From NCBI GenBank assembly GCA_934489015.1, contig CAKSSN010000002.1, forward strand, positions 124,001 through 188,000: 64,000 nucleotides of DNA, given 5' to 3'. Shown one piece after another: positions 8,532 to 18,890 of the stretch. The stretch's first letter is position 1, and every line of letters starts with the position of its first letter. The notes under the pieces are model-generated. The model did no database searches. It saw only the letters and a program-made list of their open reading frames with translations, and was not told where the DNA came from. The translations under genes were made by a program, and so were the position numbers. The DNA comes from an uncultured Clostridia bacterium. Lineage in GTDB: Bacteria > Bacillota > Clostridia > UBA1381.

Positions 8532-11500
8532 TTACATATCAAACAAGCTTACCTGATCACATTCCGGCATTCCGTCAAGGCAATGGTTCTGATCAAGCAG
8601 CTCCATAACCGTTTTTGTAACGCCCGTTCTTATTCGGAGCTCCTCCCTTGTCTTAAAAGGTGCCTTTTCGCGCTCCGTCATAATGCTTCTTGCCGCATTT
8701 TCACCCATTCCGGGCAAAGCGTTAAGCGGCGGAAGTATTCCCTTATCCGTCTGAATAAAATCCGTTGCATGAGATTTATACAAATCAACCGGCACAAAGC
8801 CTATACCCCTCGCATACATCTCTATACAAATTTCAAGTATAGGAATAAGGTTTTCCTCTTTCGGAGTGATAGAGCCGTCCTTTTTCTTGTCTATAAGCTC
8901 CTGCATTGTGCGCTCCGCAACGCCCATGCCCTCAGCCATTATCGACGCGTCAAAATCATCGGCACGAACGGAAAAATACGCTATATAAAACGCCTCCGGA
9001 TAATGCACCTTACAGTATGCAATTCTAAACGCCATCGTAACATAAGCAACAGCATGAGCCTTAGGGAACATATATTTTATTTTAAGACATGAATCGAGAT
9101 ACCACTGCGGCACGCCTGCCGCCTTCATCGCTTCCATATCTTCAGGCTTTAAGCCCTTTCCCTTTCTAACGCTCTCCATTATTTTAAAGGAGTGTCCCGG
9201 CTCAACGCCCTGATTTATAAGATAAAGCATAATATCGTCACGACAGCAGATAGCGTTTGAAAGCGTTGTAATTCCGTCTTCAATCAGTGTCTGCGCGTTG
9301 TTAAGCCACACATCCGTACCGTGAGAAAGTCCGGAAATTCTTACAAGCTCCGAAAATCTTGTCGGCTTTGTATCAACGAGCATCTGACGCACAAATTTCG
9401 TGCCGAACTCCGGAATACCGTATGTTCCGACAGGTGTTCCTATATCCTTGCTCAAATGAAGCGCTTCCGTTCCCGTAAAAAGACTTAACGTTTCCTTATC
9501 GTCAAGACGGATTTTCTGCGGATCTATACCCGTCAAATCGGTAAGCATTCTTATAACCGTCGGATCATCGTGTCCAAGCTCATCGAGCTTCAGAAGATTT
9601 TGGTCTATTGAGTGATAATCAAAATGCGTTGTTATAATATCCGAATTAACGTCGTCTGCCGGGTGCTGTATCGGGCAAAACTCATGTATATCATTTTTAA
9701 ACGGAACAACTATAATTCCGCCCGGATGCTGACCGGAGGTTCTCTTTACTCCGACGCAGCCTGCCGCAAGACGCTTCATTTCCGCGTTTCTGATTACAAC
9801 ATTGTTTTCCTCAGCAAATTTTCTCACATAGCCGTAAGCGGTTTTCTCCGCCACCGTGCCTATCGTTCCGGCTCTGAACACATGGCCCTCACCGAAAAAT
9901 GTTTCGGTATATTTATGTATAACAGGCTGATAGTCACCCGAAAAGTTAAGGTCAATATCAGGCTCCTTATCGCCCTTAAAGCCGAGAAATGTTTCAAAAG
10001 GAATATTATGTCCGTCCTTGTTATACGGCGTTCCGCAAACAGGGCAAACCTTATCCGGCAAATCGCACCCCGAAATATCCACACCGAGAACAAACTCCGA
10101 ATTTTTGCAGTTCGGGCAAACATAGTGCGGAGGAAGCGAATTAACCTCTGTTATATCGGATAAAAACGCAACAAACGACGAACCGACAGATCCACGCGAG
10201 CCGACAAGGTAGCCGTCCGAAAGCGATTTTCTCACAAGCTCCTGCGCAATTTTGTACATAACCGAAAAGCCGTAGGTCGTTATCGAATAAAGCTCCTTGT
10301 CAAGCCGCTCCTGAACAATCTGCGGCAGCGGATCTCCGTAAATTTCCTTTGCCTTTCTGTGTGAGTCGTTTACAATATCCTCCTGCGCGCCCTCAATTTC
10401 CGGCGGGCACTTATCCGGCGGAATAGGCCGCACATTCTCAATCATATCCGCAATAAGATTTGTATTCTTAACAACAACCTCATATGCCTTTTCTTTTCCG
10501 AGATATTCAAACTCGCCGAGCATTTCCTCCGTTGTCCTGAAATACAGCGGCGCCTGATTTACAGCGTCCTTAAAGCCCTTGTAATGCATTAATATTTTTC
10601 TGAAATCCGCGCCCTCCGGGTCTATAAAATGCACATCGCACGTTGCAACAACCGGCTTGTTCATTTTTTCGCCGAGTGCTACAATTCTGCGGTTTAAATT
10701 CTGCAAATCCTCTTTTGTCGTAATTTCGGGATGATCCTCCGAGCGTATGAGATATTCGTTATTCCCTATCGGCTGAATTTCGAGGTAATCGTAATATTTT
10801 GCAATTTCCTCAAGCTCCTCATCGTTTGCTCCGTCAACCATTGCGCTGAAAAGCTCGCCCGCCTCGCACGCCGAGCCGACTATAAGCCCCTCGCGCTTTT
10901 CGGTCAAAAGGCTTTTCGGTATTCTCGGTGTTCTGAAAAAATATTTAAGATGTGACGCCGACACCATTTCATAAATATTCCTTACACCCTGATGGTTTTT
11001 CGCAAGCAGAATAATATGGTGCGCCCTTGTCTTTTTTGAAGCGTTTCTTATATCGTAAAAGGTGTTTAAATTCGGAATTTCAGCCCCGTCGGTGTTTTCT
11101 ATCTCCGTGAGCATTTTCATAAACACCTCCGCCGTTGCTTCCGCATCGTCTACGGCGCGGTGATGATTATTTAAAATAACATTATAGTTTTTAACAAGCG
11201 TATCGAGCTTATGATTTGGAAATTCCGGATGAATACAGCGCGCAAGTATAAGCGTGTCCATATGCGGAAAATCGTATGTAAGCGAAAGTCTGCGGCAGTT
11301 TTCCTTTATAAAGCCCGTATCAAAGGACGCATTATGCGCCACAAGTACACATTCTTTGCAAAAGTCAAGAAAGTTCGGCAAAACCTTTTCTATCGGATCC
11401 GCACCCGAAACCATATCGTCCGTTATGCTCGTAAGATCCGTTATTTTCTCCGGTATATGCCGCTTCGGGTTTACAAAGGTGCTGAAGCGGTCGATTATGC

Positions 11501-12557
11501 TGCCGCCCAAAATTTTAACGGCGCCTATTTCAATAATTGCGTCATTTGTTTTGCTAAAGCCTGTTGTTTCTATATCGAAAACGACAAAAGTACTGCTTTC
11601 ATCAACATTGTCGCAGCCGTAGGTTATCATTTTGCTGTCGTCTACAAGATAGCCCTCTATGCCGTAAATTACCTTTATTTTTTCATTATTGTTTGAAGCC
11701 TTCATTCCGTCGGGGTATGACTGAACAACTCCGTGATCCGTTATCGCAACAGCCTTATGCCCCCAGCTGATCGCGCGTTCGATAAGCTCCTTTGCCGACG
11801 TTACCGCGTCCATAGCCGACATCTGCGTATGCATATGAAGCTCAACGCGCTTTTCCGGGCTTTCGTCCACTCTTTTAGCTCTAAAATCCTCCGTAAGCGC
11901 AACAGAATCCGCGCTTACTATAACCTCATGCGCATAGTCGTTATATTCCGCTCTGCCTCTGATAATTAAAAAGCTCCCCTTTTTAACCTTTGAAACAAAT
12001 TCCTCATACTGACTGTCGTCCTCTTTTTTCGTCATAAAAATCTGAACAGACACCGAATCCGTGTAATCCGTAACATCAAGCATTATTATATGGTATTCCT
12101 TACCTGTTTTCCTTGACGTTATATCCTTTGTTTCCATGCCGAAAACATGACATTTGAAAACAACCTTGCCCGAATTTTCGCCTATTTCCTTTATACTTGT
12201 AAGATAATCTCTTATCCCTCTGCCGTATAATACGTCGGAAACAACAACATGAGGTCTGTCACCGCTTTGAACGCTTTCTTCAAATGCTTGCGCGGATTTT
12301 TGCTTTTCGCTCAAATGAAATTTAAGCTCCGGCATTTCGTTTGTTTCCTTTTGAGCAAACGTAACCTTTACGCCGTCAAGCTTATAAATGCTTTTAAGCT
12401 GAGTGATAAGCCTTTCAACATCGCTGTCCGGGATTTCCTCCATAAGAGTGAGCCACACGCGCCGCCTTTGCTTTGAAATGCTCAAATGCTCAACCCTGAT
12501 CTCCGCTAAAACCGGATCGGTTATCAGCGGAAATATTACCTTAATTTTCGGTTTCAA
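8532..12557 (-). CDS. polC: DNA polymerase III alpha subunit, PolC type
   Basis: Main replicative polymerase of low-GC Gram-positives, with built-in proofreading. The 1341-residue protein has an OB-fold region (about 100-225), a PHP domain starting HMHTQMS near 239 that is split by a DEDDh 3'-5' exonuclease (DIETTG near 327), a four-cysteine zinc site (CPNC near 815 and a second CPVC about 25 residues on), the polymerase catalytic block PDIDLNFS near 867, and helix-hairpin-helix LPGMGENAA near 1280. Usual PolC length is about 1430, so the N-terminal domain is a little short. Start is TTG, nine or ten bases after GAGG. It follows ftsY by 18 bases. Confidence 0.97.
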   Translation of the reverse strand: MKPKIKVIFPLITDPVLAEIRVEHLSISKQRRRVWLTLMEEIPDSDVERLITQLKSIYKLDGVKVTFAQKETNEMPELKFHLSEKQKSAQAFEESVQSGDRPHVVVSDVLYGRGIRDYLTSIKEIGENSGKVVFKCHVFGMETKDITSRKTGKEYHIIMLDVTDYTDSVSVQIFMTKKEDDSQYEEFVSKVKKGSFLIIRGRAEYNDYAHEVIVSADSVALTEDFRAKRVDESPEKRVELHMHTQMSAMDAVTSAKELIERAISWGHKAVAITDHGVVQSYPDGMKASNNNEKIKVIYGIEGYLVDDSKMITYGCDNVDESSTFVVFDIETTGFSKTNDAIIEIGAVKILGGSIIDRFSTFVNPKRHIPEKITDLTSITDDMVSGADPIEKVLPNFLDFCKECVLVAHNASFDTGFIKENCRRLSLTYDFPHMDTLILARCIHPEFPNHKLDTLVKNYNVILNNHHRAVDDAEATAEVFMKMLTEIENTDGAEIPNLNTFYDIRNASKKTRAHHIILLAKNHQGVRNIYEMVSASHLKYFFRTPRIPKSLLTEKREGLIVGSACEAGELFSAMVDGANDEELEEIAKYYDYLEIQPIGNNEYLIRSEDHPEITTKEDLQNLNRRIVALGEKMNKPVVATCDVHFIDPEGADFRKILMHYKGFKDAVNQAPLYFRTTEEMLGEFEYLGKEKAYEVVVKNTNLIADMIENVRPIPPDKCPPEIEGAQEDIVNDSHRKAKEIYGDPLPQIVQERLDKELYSITTYGFSVMYKIAQELVRKSLSDGYLVGSRGSVGSSFVAFLSDITEVNSLPPHYVCPNCKNSEFVLGVDISGCDLPDKVCPVCGTPYNKDGHNIPFETFLGFKGDKEPDIDLNFSGDYQPVIHKYTETFFGEGHVFRAGTIGTVAEKTAYGYVRKFAEENNVVIRNAEMKRLAAGCVGVKRTSGQHPGGIIVVPFKNDIHEFCPIQHPADDVNSDIITTHFDYHSIDQNLLKLDELGHDDPTVIRMLTDLTGIDPQKIRLDDKETLSLFTGTEALHLSKDIGTPVGTYGIPEFGTKFVRQMLVDTKPTRFSELVRISGLSHGTDVWLNNAQTLIEDGITTLSNAICCRDDIMLYLINQGVEPGHSFKIMESVRKGKGLKPEDMEAMKAAGVPQWYLDSCLKIKYMFPKAHAVAYVTMAFRIAYCKVHYPEAFYIAYFSVRADDFDASIMAEGMGVAERTMQELIDKKKDGSITPKEENLIPILEICIEMYARGIGFVPVDLYKSHATDFIQTDKGILPPLNALPGMGENAARSIMTEREKAPFKTREELRIRTGVTKTVMELLDQNHCLDGMPECDQVSLFDM

Positions 12558-12575
12558 ATTTACACCGCCTCTTAA

Positions 12576-13487
12576 TTATTCCTCAAATACAGCTCTTGCA
12601 AAATCGGGTGCGCTGAATACCTGCAAGTCGTCAATACCCTCGCCCACTCCGACAAATTTAACCGGAATATTCTGCTCCTTTGTTATAGCGACAACAATGC
12701 CGCCCTTTGCCGTTCCGTCAAGCTTTGTAAGAACAATTCCCGTAATATTTGCCGCTTCTGAAAAAAGCTGCGCCTGACTTACCGCATTTTGACCCGTTGT
12801 TGCGTCAAGAACAAGCAAAACCTCCTTGTCTGCATCGGGGAGCTCACGCTCTATAACGCGGTTTATCTTTTCAAGCTCCGCCATAAGATTTTTCTTGTTG
12901 TGAAGCCTGCCTGCCGTATCGCATATTAAAATATCGCAGCCGCGTGTTTTCGCCGCCTTGCACGCGTCAAATATAACTGCTGCCGGGTCGCTGTTTTCCT
13001 GCTGCTTTATAATATCCACACCCGTGCGCTCCGCCCAGATTGAAATCTGGTCTATTGCCGCTGCTCTGAACGTGTCGGCAGCGGCAAGCATTACCTTTTT
13101 CCCCTCTGCCTTATAATGAGCCGCAAGCTTGCCTATAGACGTCGTTTTCCCGACGCCGTTTACTCCTATCACAAGCACAACCGACGGTCTTGTGGAAAGC
13201 TTCATTGAGGTGTCGCAGCTGCAAAGTATTTCCGAGATTATCTCTTTAAGCTTTTCCTTAACCTCATCTCCGTCCGTTATGCGTTCGGATTTTACGCGGT
13301 CTCTCAGCTCATCAATTATATATGTCGACGTTTCAACACCCATATCCGCCATTATAAGCGCTTCCTCAAGGTTTTCAAACAGCTCCTCGTCAACCTTGAC
13401 AAAGGTTTTAAAAACATTGTTTACCTGGTGCGAAATTGCTTCTCTCGTTTTCCCCAGACCGCTTTTTAATTTATCAAAAAAACCCAT
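12576..13487 (-). CDS. ftsY: Signal recognition particle receptor FtsY
   Basis: GTPase that docks SRP-ribosome complexes at the membrane for co-translational insertion. The 303-residue protein is almost only the NG domain: an N-domain helical bundle (about 20-85), G1 GVNGVGKTT near residue 112, DTAGR near 192 and TKLDGTAKGG near 258. The acidic A domain found in enterobacterial FtsY is absent, leaving a basic amphipathic N-terminus (MGFFDKLKSGLGK) that probably makes the membrane contact. The start at ATG 13487 follows GAAAGGA. It sits 12 bases after smc, the usual clostridial rnc-smc-ftsY order. Confidence 0.96.
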   Translation of the reverse strand: MGFFDKLKSGLGKTREAISHQVNNVFKTFVKVDEELFENLEEALIMADMGVETSTYIIDELRDRVKSERITDGDEVKEKLKEIISEILCSCDTSMKLSTRPSVVLVIGVNGVGKTTSIGKLAAHYKAEGKKVMLAAADTFRAAAIDQISIWAERTGVDIIKQQENSDPAAVIFDACKAAKTRGCDILICDTAGRLHNKKNLMAELEKINRVIERELPDADKEVLLVLDATTGQNAVSQAQLFSEAANITGIVLTKLDGTAKGGIVVAITKEQNIPVKFVGVGEGIDDLQVFSAPDFARAVFEE

Positions 13488-13499
13488 AATTCATTCCTT

Positions 13500-16400
13500 T
13501 CAGTTTGCCATGCTTTCGTCAACATCGTCAATATGCAGCGAAAGAAGCTTTGATACTCCCTTCTCCTGCATTGTTACGCCGTACATTATGTTTGCCGCTT
13601 CCATCGTTCCGCGCCTGTGCGTTATTACGATAAACTGCGACTGCTCAATATAATTTTTAAGATATGTCGCAAATCTCGCAACATTTACATCGTCAAGCGC
13701 CGCGTCAATCTCATCGAGAATACAAAACGGCGTCGGCTTTACTCTTAAAATCGCAAACAAAAGCGCGATTGCAATAAATGATTTTTCTCCGCCGGAGTAT
13801 AGATTTATATTCTGGAGCCCCTTTCCCGGAAGCTGAACATCTATTTCTATACCGCTTTCAAGCACATTTTCAGGATCTCTAAGGTAAAGCTTGCCGCGTC
13901 CGCCGCCGAAAAGCTCTCTGAAAACAAAGCTGAAGCTCTCCGTTATCTCGCTGAATTGCTCGGTAAAATGCTTTTCCATAAGCTCGACCATAGAAACAAT
14001 TATCTTTCCGAGATTGTCCTTTGACTCCTCAAGGTCCTTTTTCTGCTTAGATAAAAATTCAAACCTCTCCGAAACGTTTTTATATTCCTCAATCGAGTCC
14101 ATATTAACGTTGCCGAGAGCCTTTAGCTTGCCCTTAAGCTCCGAAAGCCTTGCTGTATCCTCTTTTTCGTTTTCAGGCTCACGGAAACGCTCCTCCGCGT
14201 CCGAATATGTAAGTTCATAGTCATCCCAAAGTCTGTTTATTATATTGTCCTTTTCCATTGCAAGTTTTGTCTGCCTTGCGGCAACTCTTGAAAGTTCCTG
14301 CTGCAAAAGAATAAGTCTGTCGGTAAGCTCCTTGCTTGAGCCCTGTATGGATTTAAGCGACTCGGTTATTTTGCTCTTTCTTTCGCCGAGCGCTTCTATT
14401 TCCTCCGAAAGCGCCTTTCCCTGCATTTCAAGAGCGTCAATCTGATTTTGCTTTTCGGACCTTGTATAATCGAGCGCGCCTCTTGAATTTTTAATATTTT
14501 CCGCGTCTGAAAGCTTGTTTTGGATTTCTCCGCGCGCTGCCTCAGCCTCCGAAAGAAGCTGCGCTCTTCTGTTTTCTGCGTTGTCTATTTCATGGCGTAT
14601 TTCCGTCATTTTAAGAGTCAGCTGCATATTTTTCTCCGCACCGTCGTCCCTTTGGCGAATTTGCTCATCAAGCTGCTTGGAAAGCTCTGCAATTGTTTCG
14701 TTTTCCCGCCGCTCATCAGCTTCAAGCCGTCTTACTGCGGAAAGCGACTGTGCAATTTTTTCTCCCGTTTCGCCGAGCTTCTCTTCAATTTGTTTCAGCT
14801 CACCCTCAAAGCCGCTTTGCGTGCTGCTGCCGCCGGATAAAAATTCGCTTATATGCTTCAGCGCTTCGCCGCATTTCAAAATTTCGTTTTCATACTCGCG
14901 CTGCATCGGGATATAAGAGTCAAGCCTTGTTCTTACGCTGTTTATTTCAGCCTTTATTTCGTTTATTTTTTCAATGCTCTTTCTTATCTTGCCTTCAAGC
15001 GCACCTCTTTCGCTTTTAAGCCTTTTTATTTCGGCCGCTCTTGACAAAAATCCTCCTGTGCGGCTGCTGCTTCCGCCCGACATTGAGCCGCCGGCGTTTA
15101 GCACGTCGCCGTCAAGCGTTACAACTCTGAACCTGTAGGAAAACCGTCTGCTCATTGCAATACCGCTGTCGATATTATCCACAACAACAACTCTTCCGAG
15201 CAAGCTTTTCATTATCCCGTCATATTTTTTATTGTATGAAATAAGGCTGCTTGCAATGCCGAGAAATCCGTTTTGTGCGCTTATTTCTTTTATATTGTCA
15301 AGCTCTCTTCCCTTAACCGACGAAATCGGCAGAAAGGTTGCGCGTCCCGAATTTGTGCGGCGCAGAAAAGCGATTGCCGCCTTAGCGTCCTCTTCTGTTT
15401 CAACAACAATATTTTGACTTGCGCCGCCGAGAGCGGTTTCTATAGCAACGGCAAATTTTTCGTCCGTGTCTATAAGTCCTGCAACAGTTCCGTAAAGCGA
15501 CAGCTTTTTCGTTTCCTCCGAACGCATTATAACCTTAACGCTTTTTGAATATCCGTCATAATCGTTTTCCATATCCTCCAAGATGTGAAGCTTAGACGAT
15601 TTTGAGCGGTATTCAATCTGATCCGAGTTATTTTCATCGTTCAGCTTCATAAGCTGCTCATTTTTTTCTCTGAGCGATATATTTTGCTTTTCTATAAGGT
15701 CGGTCAGCTTTCTGTGTTTCTCTTCCGTTTCTGCCTTTTTGCTTTCAAGCTCCTTTTGCTCCGAAAGCCTGTTTTCAAGGTCTGCCTTGCTGCTTTTTAT
15801 TTCCTCGTCAAGCGCATTTCTTCTTGAAAGATAGTTTTCTCTCAAAGCTTCAATACCGCTTATTTTTGCCTTTTCCGAAGATATTTTGCTTAAAATATCC
15901 GTCACGCTTGCTTTATGCGCTGCAATTTTTTTCTCTGTTTCGGATATTCCCTCCGAAATTTCGCTTTCTCTCTTCTGATTTTCCGAAAGCTCCTGCGCCG
16001 CCTCCGAAAGCTCACCTTTTTTTGCCTCGCCAACGGAAAACAGCTCGTCCGCCTCGCCCGTTTTCTCTTCAAGCCGCCTTTCGAGCTGACGGGCTTCATT
16101 TTCAAGGCGCTCAATCATGGCGCTGTTGTTTTTGGCAGTGTTTTCGGCAAGTGAAATTTCATTTTTACACTCCATTATCCTTGACTTGTTTTCAACAAGC
16201 TGCCTGTTTTTCTCCGCCTGCTTTTCGTCAAGCGCATTGCTTTCCTCATACATTGCGGAAATTTTTTTTTCCGTTTCGCTCTCCCTGCTTCTTATATCCT
16301 CGATTTCGCTGTTTACAAGCTCCGCTTTTTCGTTTACCTCTGCGGTGCTGACCTCATTTTTTTTCAGAGAAAGCATTGATATGTTTATATCAAGCGTTTT

Positions 16401-17066
16401 AAATTCATCATATATTGTAAGATATTTTCTCGCCTTTTCCGACTGGTGCTTAAGCGGTCCTATCTGACCCTCAAGCTCGGCGGCAATATCGCCTATTCTG
16501 ACAAGATTATCATCAACCTGAGAAAGCTTTCTTTCCGCTTCCTCTTTTTTATATTTATATTTAGAAATGCCTGCCGCTTCTTCAAAAATATTTCTTCTGT
16601 CCTCTGCCTTTGATGATAAAATCTGCGCCACATTTCCCTGACCTATAATCGAATATCCGTCACGTCCGAGTCCTGTATCCATAAAAAGCTCATGAATATC
16701 CTTAAGACGACAGTTTGAACGGTTAATCTGATATGCCGTTTCACCTGAACGGAAAACGCGCCGCGTTACAATAACCTCGTCAAAATCAAGGTTAAAAACT
16801 CTGTCGCTGTTGTCAAGAACAAGACTTACCTCCGCATAATTTAAAGGTTTTCTCTTTTCCGTTCCTGCAAATATAACGTCCTGCATATTTGCGCCGCGCA
16901 GAGATTTTGCGCTCATCTCGCCCATAACCCAGCGGATAGCGTCCGATATATTGCTTTTTCCGCTGCCGTTAGGACCGACAACGGACGTAACTCCGCTGCC
17001 GAAATCAAGCACTGTTTTATCCGCAAACGATTTGAAGCCCTGAAGCTCAAGTCTTTTTAAAAACAA
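13500..17066 (-). CDS. smc: Chromosome segregation ATPase SMC
   Basis: Subunit of the SMC-ScpAB condensin that loads at parS and aligns chromosome arms. The 1188-residue protein has Walker A GPNGSGKSN at about 32-40, a coiled coil, a hinge domain about 515-680 with glycine-rich GGSMSGGSSS at its end, a second coiled coil, the ABC signature LYSGGEKS near 1087 and Walker B CILDEIDAALD near 1119. Full length for the family. Start is TTG at 17066, nine bases after GAGGTGA, which lies inside the end of the radical SAM gene; the two genes are two bases apart. Its partners scpA and scpB are in the same window at 51089-52525. Confidence 0.97.
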   Translation of the reverse strand: MFLKRLELQGFKSFADKTVLDFGSGVTSVVGPNGSGKSNISDAIRWVMGEMSAKSLRGANMQDVIFAGTEKRKPLNYAEVSLVLDNSDRVFNLDFDEVIVTRRVFRSGETAYQINRSNCRLKDIHELFMDTGLGRDGYSIIGQGNVAQILSSKAEDRRNIFEEAAGISKYKYKKEEAERKLSQVDDNLVRIGDIAAELEGQIGPLKHQSEKARKYLTIYDEFKTLDINISMLSLKKNEVSTAEVNEKAELVNSEIEDIRSRESETEKKISAMYEESNALDEKQAEKNRQLVENKSRIMECKNEISLAENTAKNNSAMIERLENEARQLERRLEEKTGEADELFSVGEAKKGELSEAAQELSENQKRESEISEGISETEKKIAAHKASVTDILSKISSEKAKISGIEALRENYLSRRNALDEEIKSSKADLENRLSEQKELESKKAETEEKHRKLTDLIEKQNISLREKNEQLMKLNDENNSDQIEYRSKSSKLHILEDMENDYDGYSKSVKVIMRSEETKKLSLYGTVAGLIDTDEKFAVAIETALGGASQNIVVETEEDAKAAIAFLRRTNSGRATFLPISSVKGRELDNIKEISAQNGFLGIASSLISYNKKYDGIMKSLLGRVVVVDNIDSGIAMSRRFSYRFRVVTLDGDVLNAGGSMSGGSSSRTGGFLSRAAEIKRLKSERGALEGKIRKSIEKINEIKAEINSVRTRLDSYIPMQREYENEILKCGEALKHISEFLSGGSSTQSGFEGELKQIEEKLGETGEKIAQSLSAVRRLEADERRENETIAELSKQLDEQIRQRDDGAEKNMQLTLKMTEIRHEIDNAENRRAQLLSEAEAARGEIQNKLSDAENIKNSRGALDYTRSEKQNQIDALEMQGKALSEEIEALGERKSKITESLKSIQGSSKELTDRLILLQQELSRVAARQTKLAMEKDNIINRLWDDYELTYSDAEERFREPENEKEDTARLSELKGKLKALGNVNMDSIEEYKNVSERFEFLSKQKKDLEESKDNLGKIIVSMVELMEKHFTEQFSEITESFSFVFRELFGGGRGKLYLRDPENVLESGIEIDVQLPGKGLQNINLYSGGEKSFIAIALLFAILRVKPTPFCILDEIDAALDDVNVARFATYLKNYIEQSQFIVITHRRGTMEAANIMYGVTMQEKGVSKLLSLHIDDVDESMAN

Positions 17067-17068
17067 AT

Positions 17069-18076
17069 TTATTTCACCTCAATAATTTTTAATTCACCGA
17101 CCGGTATTTCCGCATTCGCCTTAACCGAAAGCGTTATGTTATATTTATCCGAAAAATACCCGACATTTCTTTTCTTATGACCTATTACCTTTGAAAGCTC
17201 GCTTTGTGCGCAGATGACCGAAACGGCTCTGTTTTTAAAGCCCGATATAAGCCTGTCGAGCTTAAGCTTATATATCTCGCTTTCGGCAAGCTCGCCTATA
17301 GCCGCATGAAACGGTCCCGCGACAACCGACGCTCCGGGTGATATTTCCTCCGTTGTCTGAAGCCCCATACGAATTACCGTTATTCCCTTTTCATCAAAAA
17401 GCATTTTAAGCCGCGCCAAAAGGCTGACCGTTTCGTCAAGCGTAAAGGGTATGTATTCTCCGCTCTCAAGCATATCCGAAAGAGCAGTGTCCTTAATTAC
17501 CAAAGTCGGATATATCCTCACAAAGTCCGGCTTCATTTCGGAAAGCTTTTCGGCGGTGTTGTATGAAATTTCGGGAGTATCTCCGGGAAGTCCCGTCATC
17601 ATCTGAAGTCCGAGCGAAAAGCCGTATTCCTTTATAAGCCTTGCAGACTCCCAAACGCACTCGCTGCTGTGCCCCCTTGCACTCTTTCTTAAAACCTCGT
17701 CATTCATCGACTGAACGCCAAGCTCAATCGTTGTAACTCCGAAGCGCTTTAAATTGCTTAAAATTTCATCATTTATATAGTCGGGTCTTGTTGAAAGCCG
17801 TATTCCGTCAACCAAACCTCTTTTTATATAGCTGTCGGCAAGCGACAAAAGCTCGTTTTGCTTTTCAATAGGTATTCCCGTAAAGCTTCCTCCGAAAAAA
17901 GCTATTTCAACAAAGCCGTCCGGCTTTACTTCAGACAAATATTCATCTATTATCCTTTTCGCTTCCTCCGCACCTACAGGCTTTGCTCTTCCCGTTATGC
18001 GCTTTTGATTGCAGAAAACGCAGTCATGCGGACAGCCGCTATGCGGAACAAATACCGGTATATTGTAATGCTTCAT
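17069..18076 (-). CDS. Elp3-like radical SAM protein
   Basis: Radical SAM enzyme of 335 residues with the [4Fe-4S] cysteine motif GCPHDCVFCNQ at 14-24, close to the N-terminus, and the family blocks FFGGSFTG and RPDYI typical of the Elp3/YhcC-like group. No acetyltransferase domain is present, unlike true Elp3; the C-terminal 70 residues end in an unassigned small domain. Its start overlaps the rnc stop by four bases (ATGA) and it ends two bases before smc, so it is translationally coupled between rnc and smc, an arrangement common in Clostridia. Substrate unknown; tRNA modification is a reasonable guess only. Confidence 0.85.
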   Translation of the reverse strand: MKHYNIPVFVPHSGCPHDCVFCNQKRITGRAKPVGAEEAKRIIDEYLSEVKPDGFVEIAFFGGSFTGIPIEKQNELLSLADSYIKRGLVDGIRLSTRPDYINDEILSNLKRFGVTTIELGVQSMNDEVLRKSARGHSSECVWESARLIKEYGFSLGLQMMTGLPGDTPEISYNTAEKLSEMKPDFVRIYPTLVIKDTALSDMLESGEYIPFTLDETVSLLARLKMLFDEKGITVIRMGLQTTEEISPGASVVAGPFHAAIGELAESEIYKLKLDRLISGFKNRAVSVICAQSELSKVIGHKKRNVGYFSDKYNITLSVKANAEIPVGELKIIEVK

Positions 18077-18753
18077 TTTGTCAGATTATCAACCGCCATT
18101 TTTGCCGCGTGCTGCTCTGCTTCCTTTTTGCTGAAGCCTTCGCCTATTCCCATTTCCTTGCCGTTTATGTCAGCTGCCATAACGAACACCTTTACATGCT
18201 CCTCGCCCTTTTCCTCAACAAGTCTGTACTGCACCTTGCCGTGATTTCTCTTTTGAACCATTTCCTGAAGCTGAGTTTTGAAATCGCCGAAAACTCTCTT
18301 CTGCTCCGCTTCGGCAATCTCTGTTTTCATAAGTTTCAAAATCCATTTTGTAACATTTCTTATACCGCTGTCAAGATAAATTGCCGCAATAAGAGCTTCA
18401 AACGCATCAGAAACGATTGACGCTCTTTCTCTGCCGCCTGTTTTTTCCTCGCCCTTGCCAAGACGGATTATATTGCCCAAATCTATTTTCTTTGCAATCT
18501 GAGCAAGCGACTGCTCACATACAAGGCTTGCTCTTATTTTTGAAAGTCTGCCCTCGTTCACATGACCGTATTTTTTAAAAAGACAGTCGCTGACAACAAG
18601 GCTCAAAATAGAGTCGCCCAAAAATTCAAGGCGCTCGTTGTTGTCGCATTGATTTTCATTTGCGTATGAGCTGTGAGTTATTGCACTTTCGAGCAATGAC
18701 GGATTTTTAAATGTATATCCTATTTTTTCCTGTATAAGTTCTGTATTTTCCAT
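18073..18753 (-). CDS. rnc: Ribonuclease III
   Basis: Endonuclease that cuts double-stranded RNA, including the rRNA precursor. The 226-residue protein has the signature NNERLEFLGDSILS near residue 40-52 with the catalytic Glu and Asp, a second acidic block DAFEALIAAIYLD near 112, and a C-terminal double-stranded RNA binding domain from about 155. The frame stays open 27 codons upstream, but ATG 18753 with GGAG eight bases before it matches the family N-terminus. It follows acpP after 137 bases and overlaps the radical SAM gene by four. Confidence 0.95.
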   Translation of the reverse strand: MENTELIQEKIGYTFKNPSLLESAITHSSYANENQCDNNERLEFLGDSILSLVVSDCLFKKYGHVNEGRLSKIRASLVCEQSLAQIAKKIDLGNIIRLGKGEEKTGGRERASIVSDAFEALIAAIYLDSGIRNVTKWILKLMKTEIAEAEQKRVFGDFKTQLQEMVQKRNHGKVQYRLVEEKGEEHVKVFVMAADINGKEMGIGEGFSKKEAEQHAAKMAVDNLTK

Positions 18754-18856
18754 TGTTAAACACTCCATTAATTTAATTTTTATGTGCTCGTTTTTTGAAT
18801 TTGTTTTCTTAGAATTCTGACAAAGCAAATTCAAAATATGAGCTAAATTATTTCAC

Positions 18857-18883
18857 CGGCAGACAAAATAGCTTCGCCTGCCG
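18857..18883. other. Hairpin between acpP and rnc
   Basis: CGGCAG and CTGCCG pair as a six-base stem extended by further partial pairing, eight bases after the acpP stop. No T-run follows. It could be a transcript-processing site between a highly expressed acpP and the rest of the operon; this is inference. Confidence 0.4.
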
Positions 18884-18890
18884 ATACAAA

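Noticed and set aside
15824..16351. Long plus-strand frame inside smc
   Set aside because: Shadow of the GC-patterned coiled-coil codons of smc; no ribosome binding site and no recognisable product. Many similar frames opposite polC, smc, ftsK and topA were dropped for the same reason.
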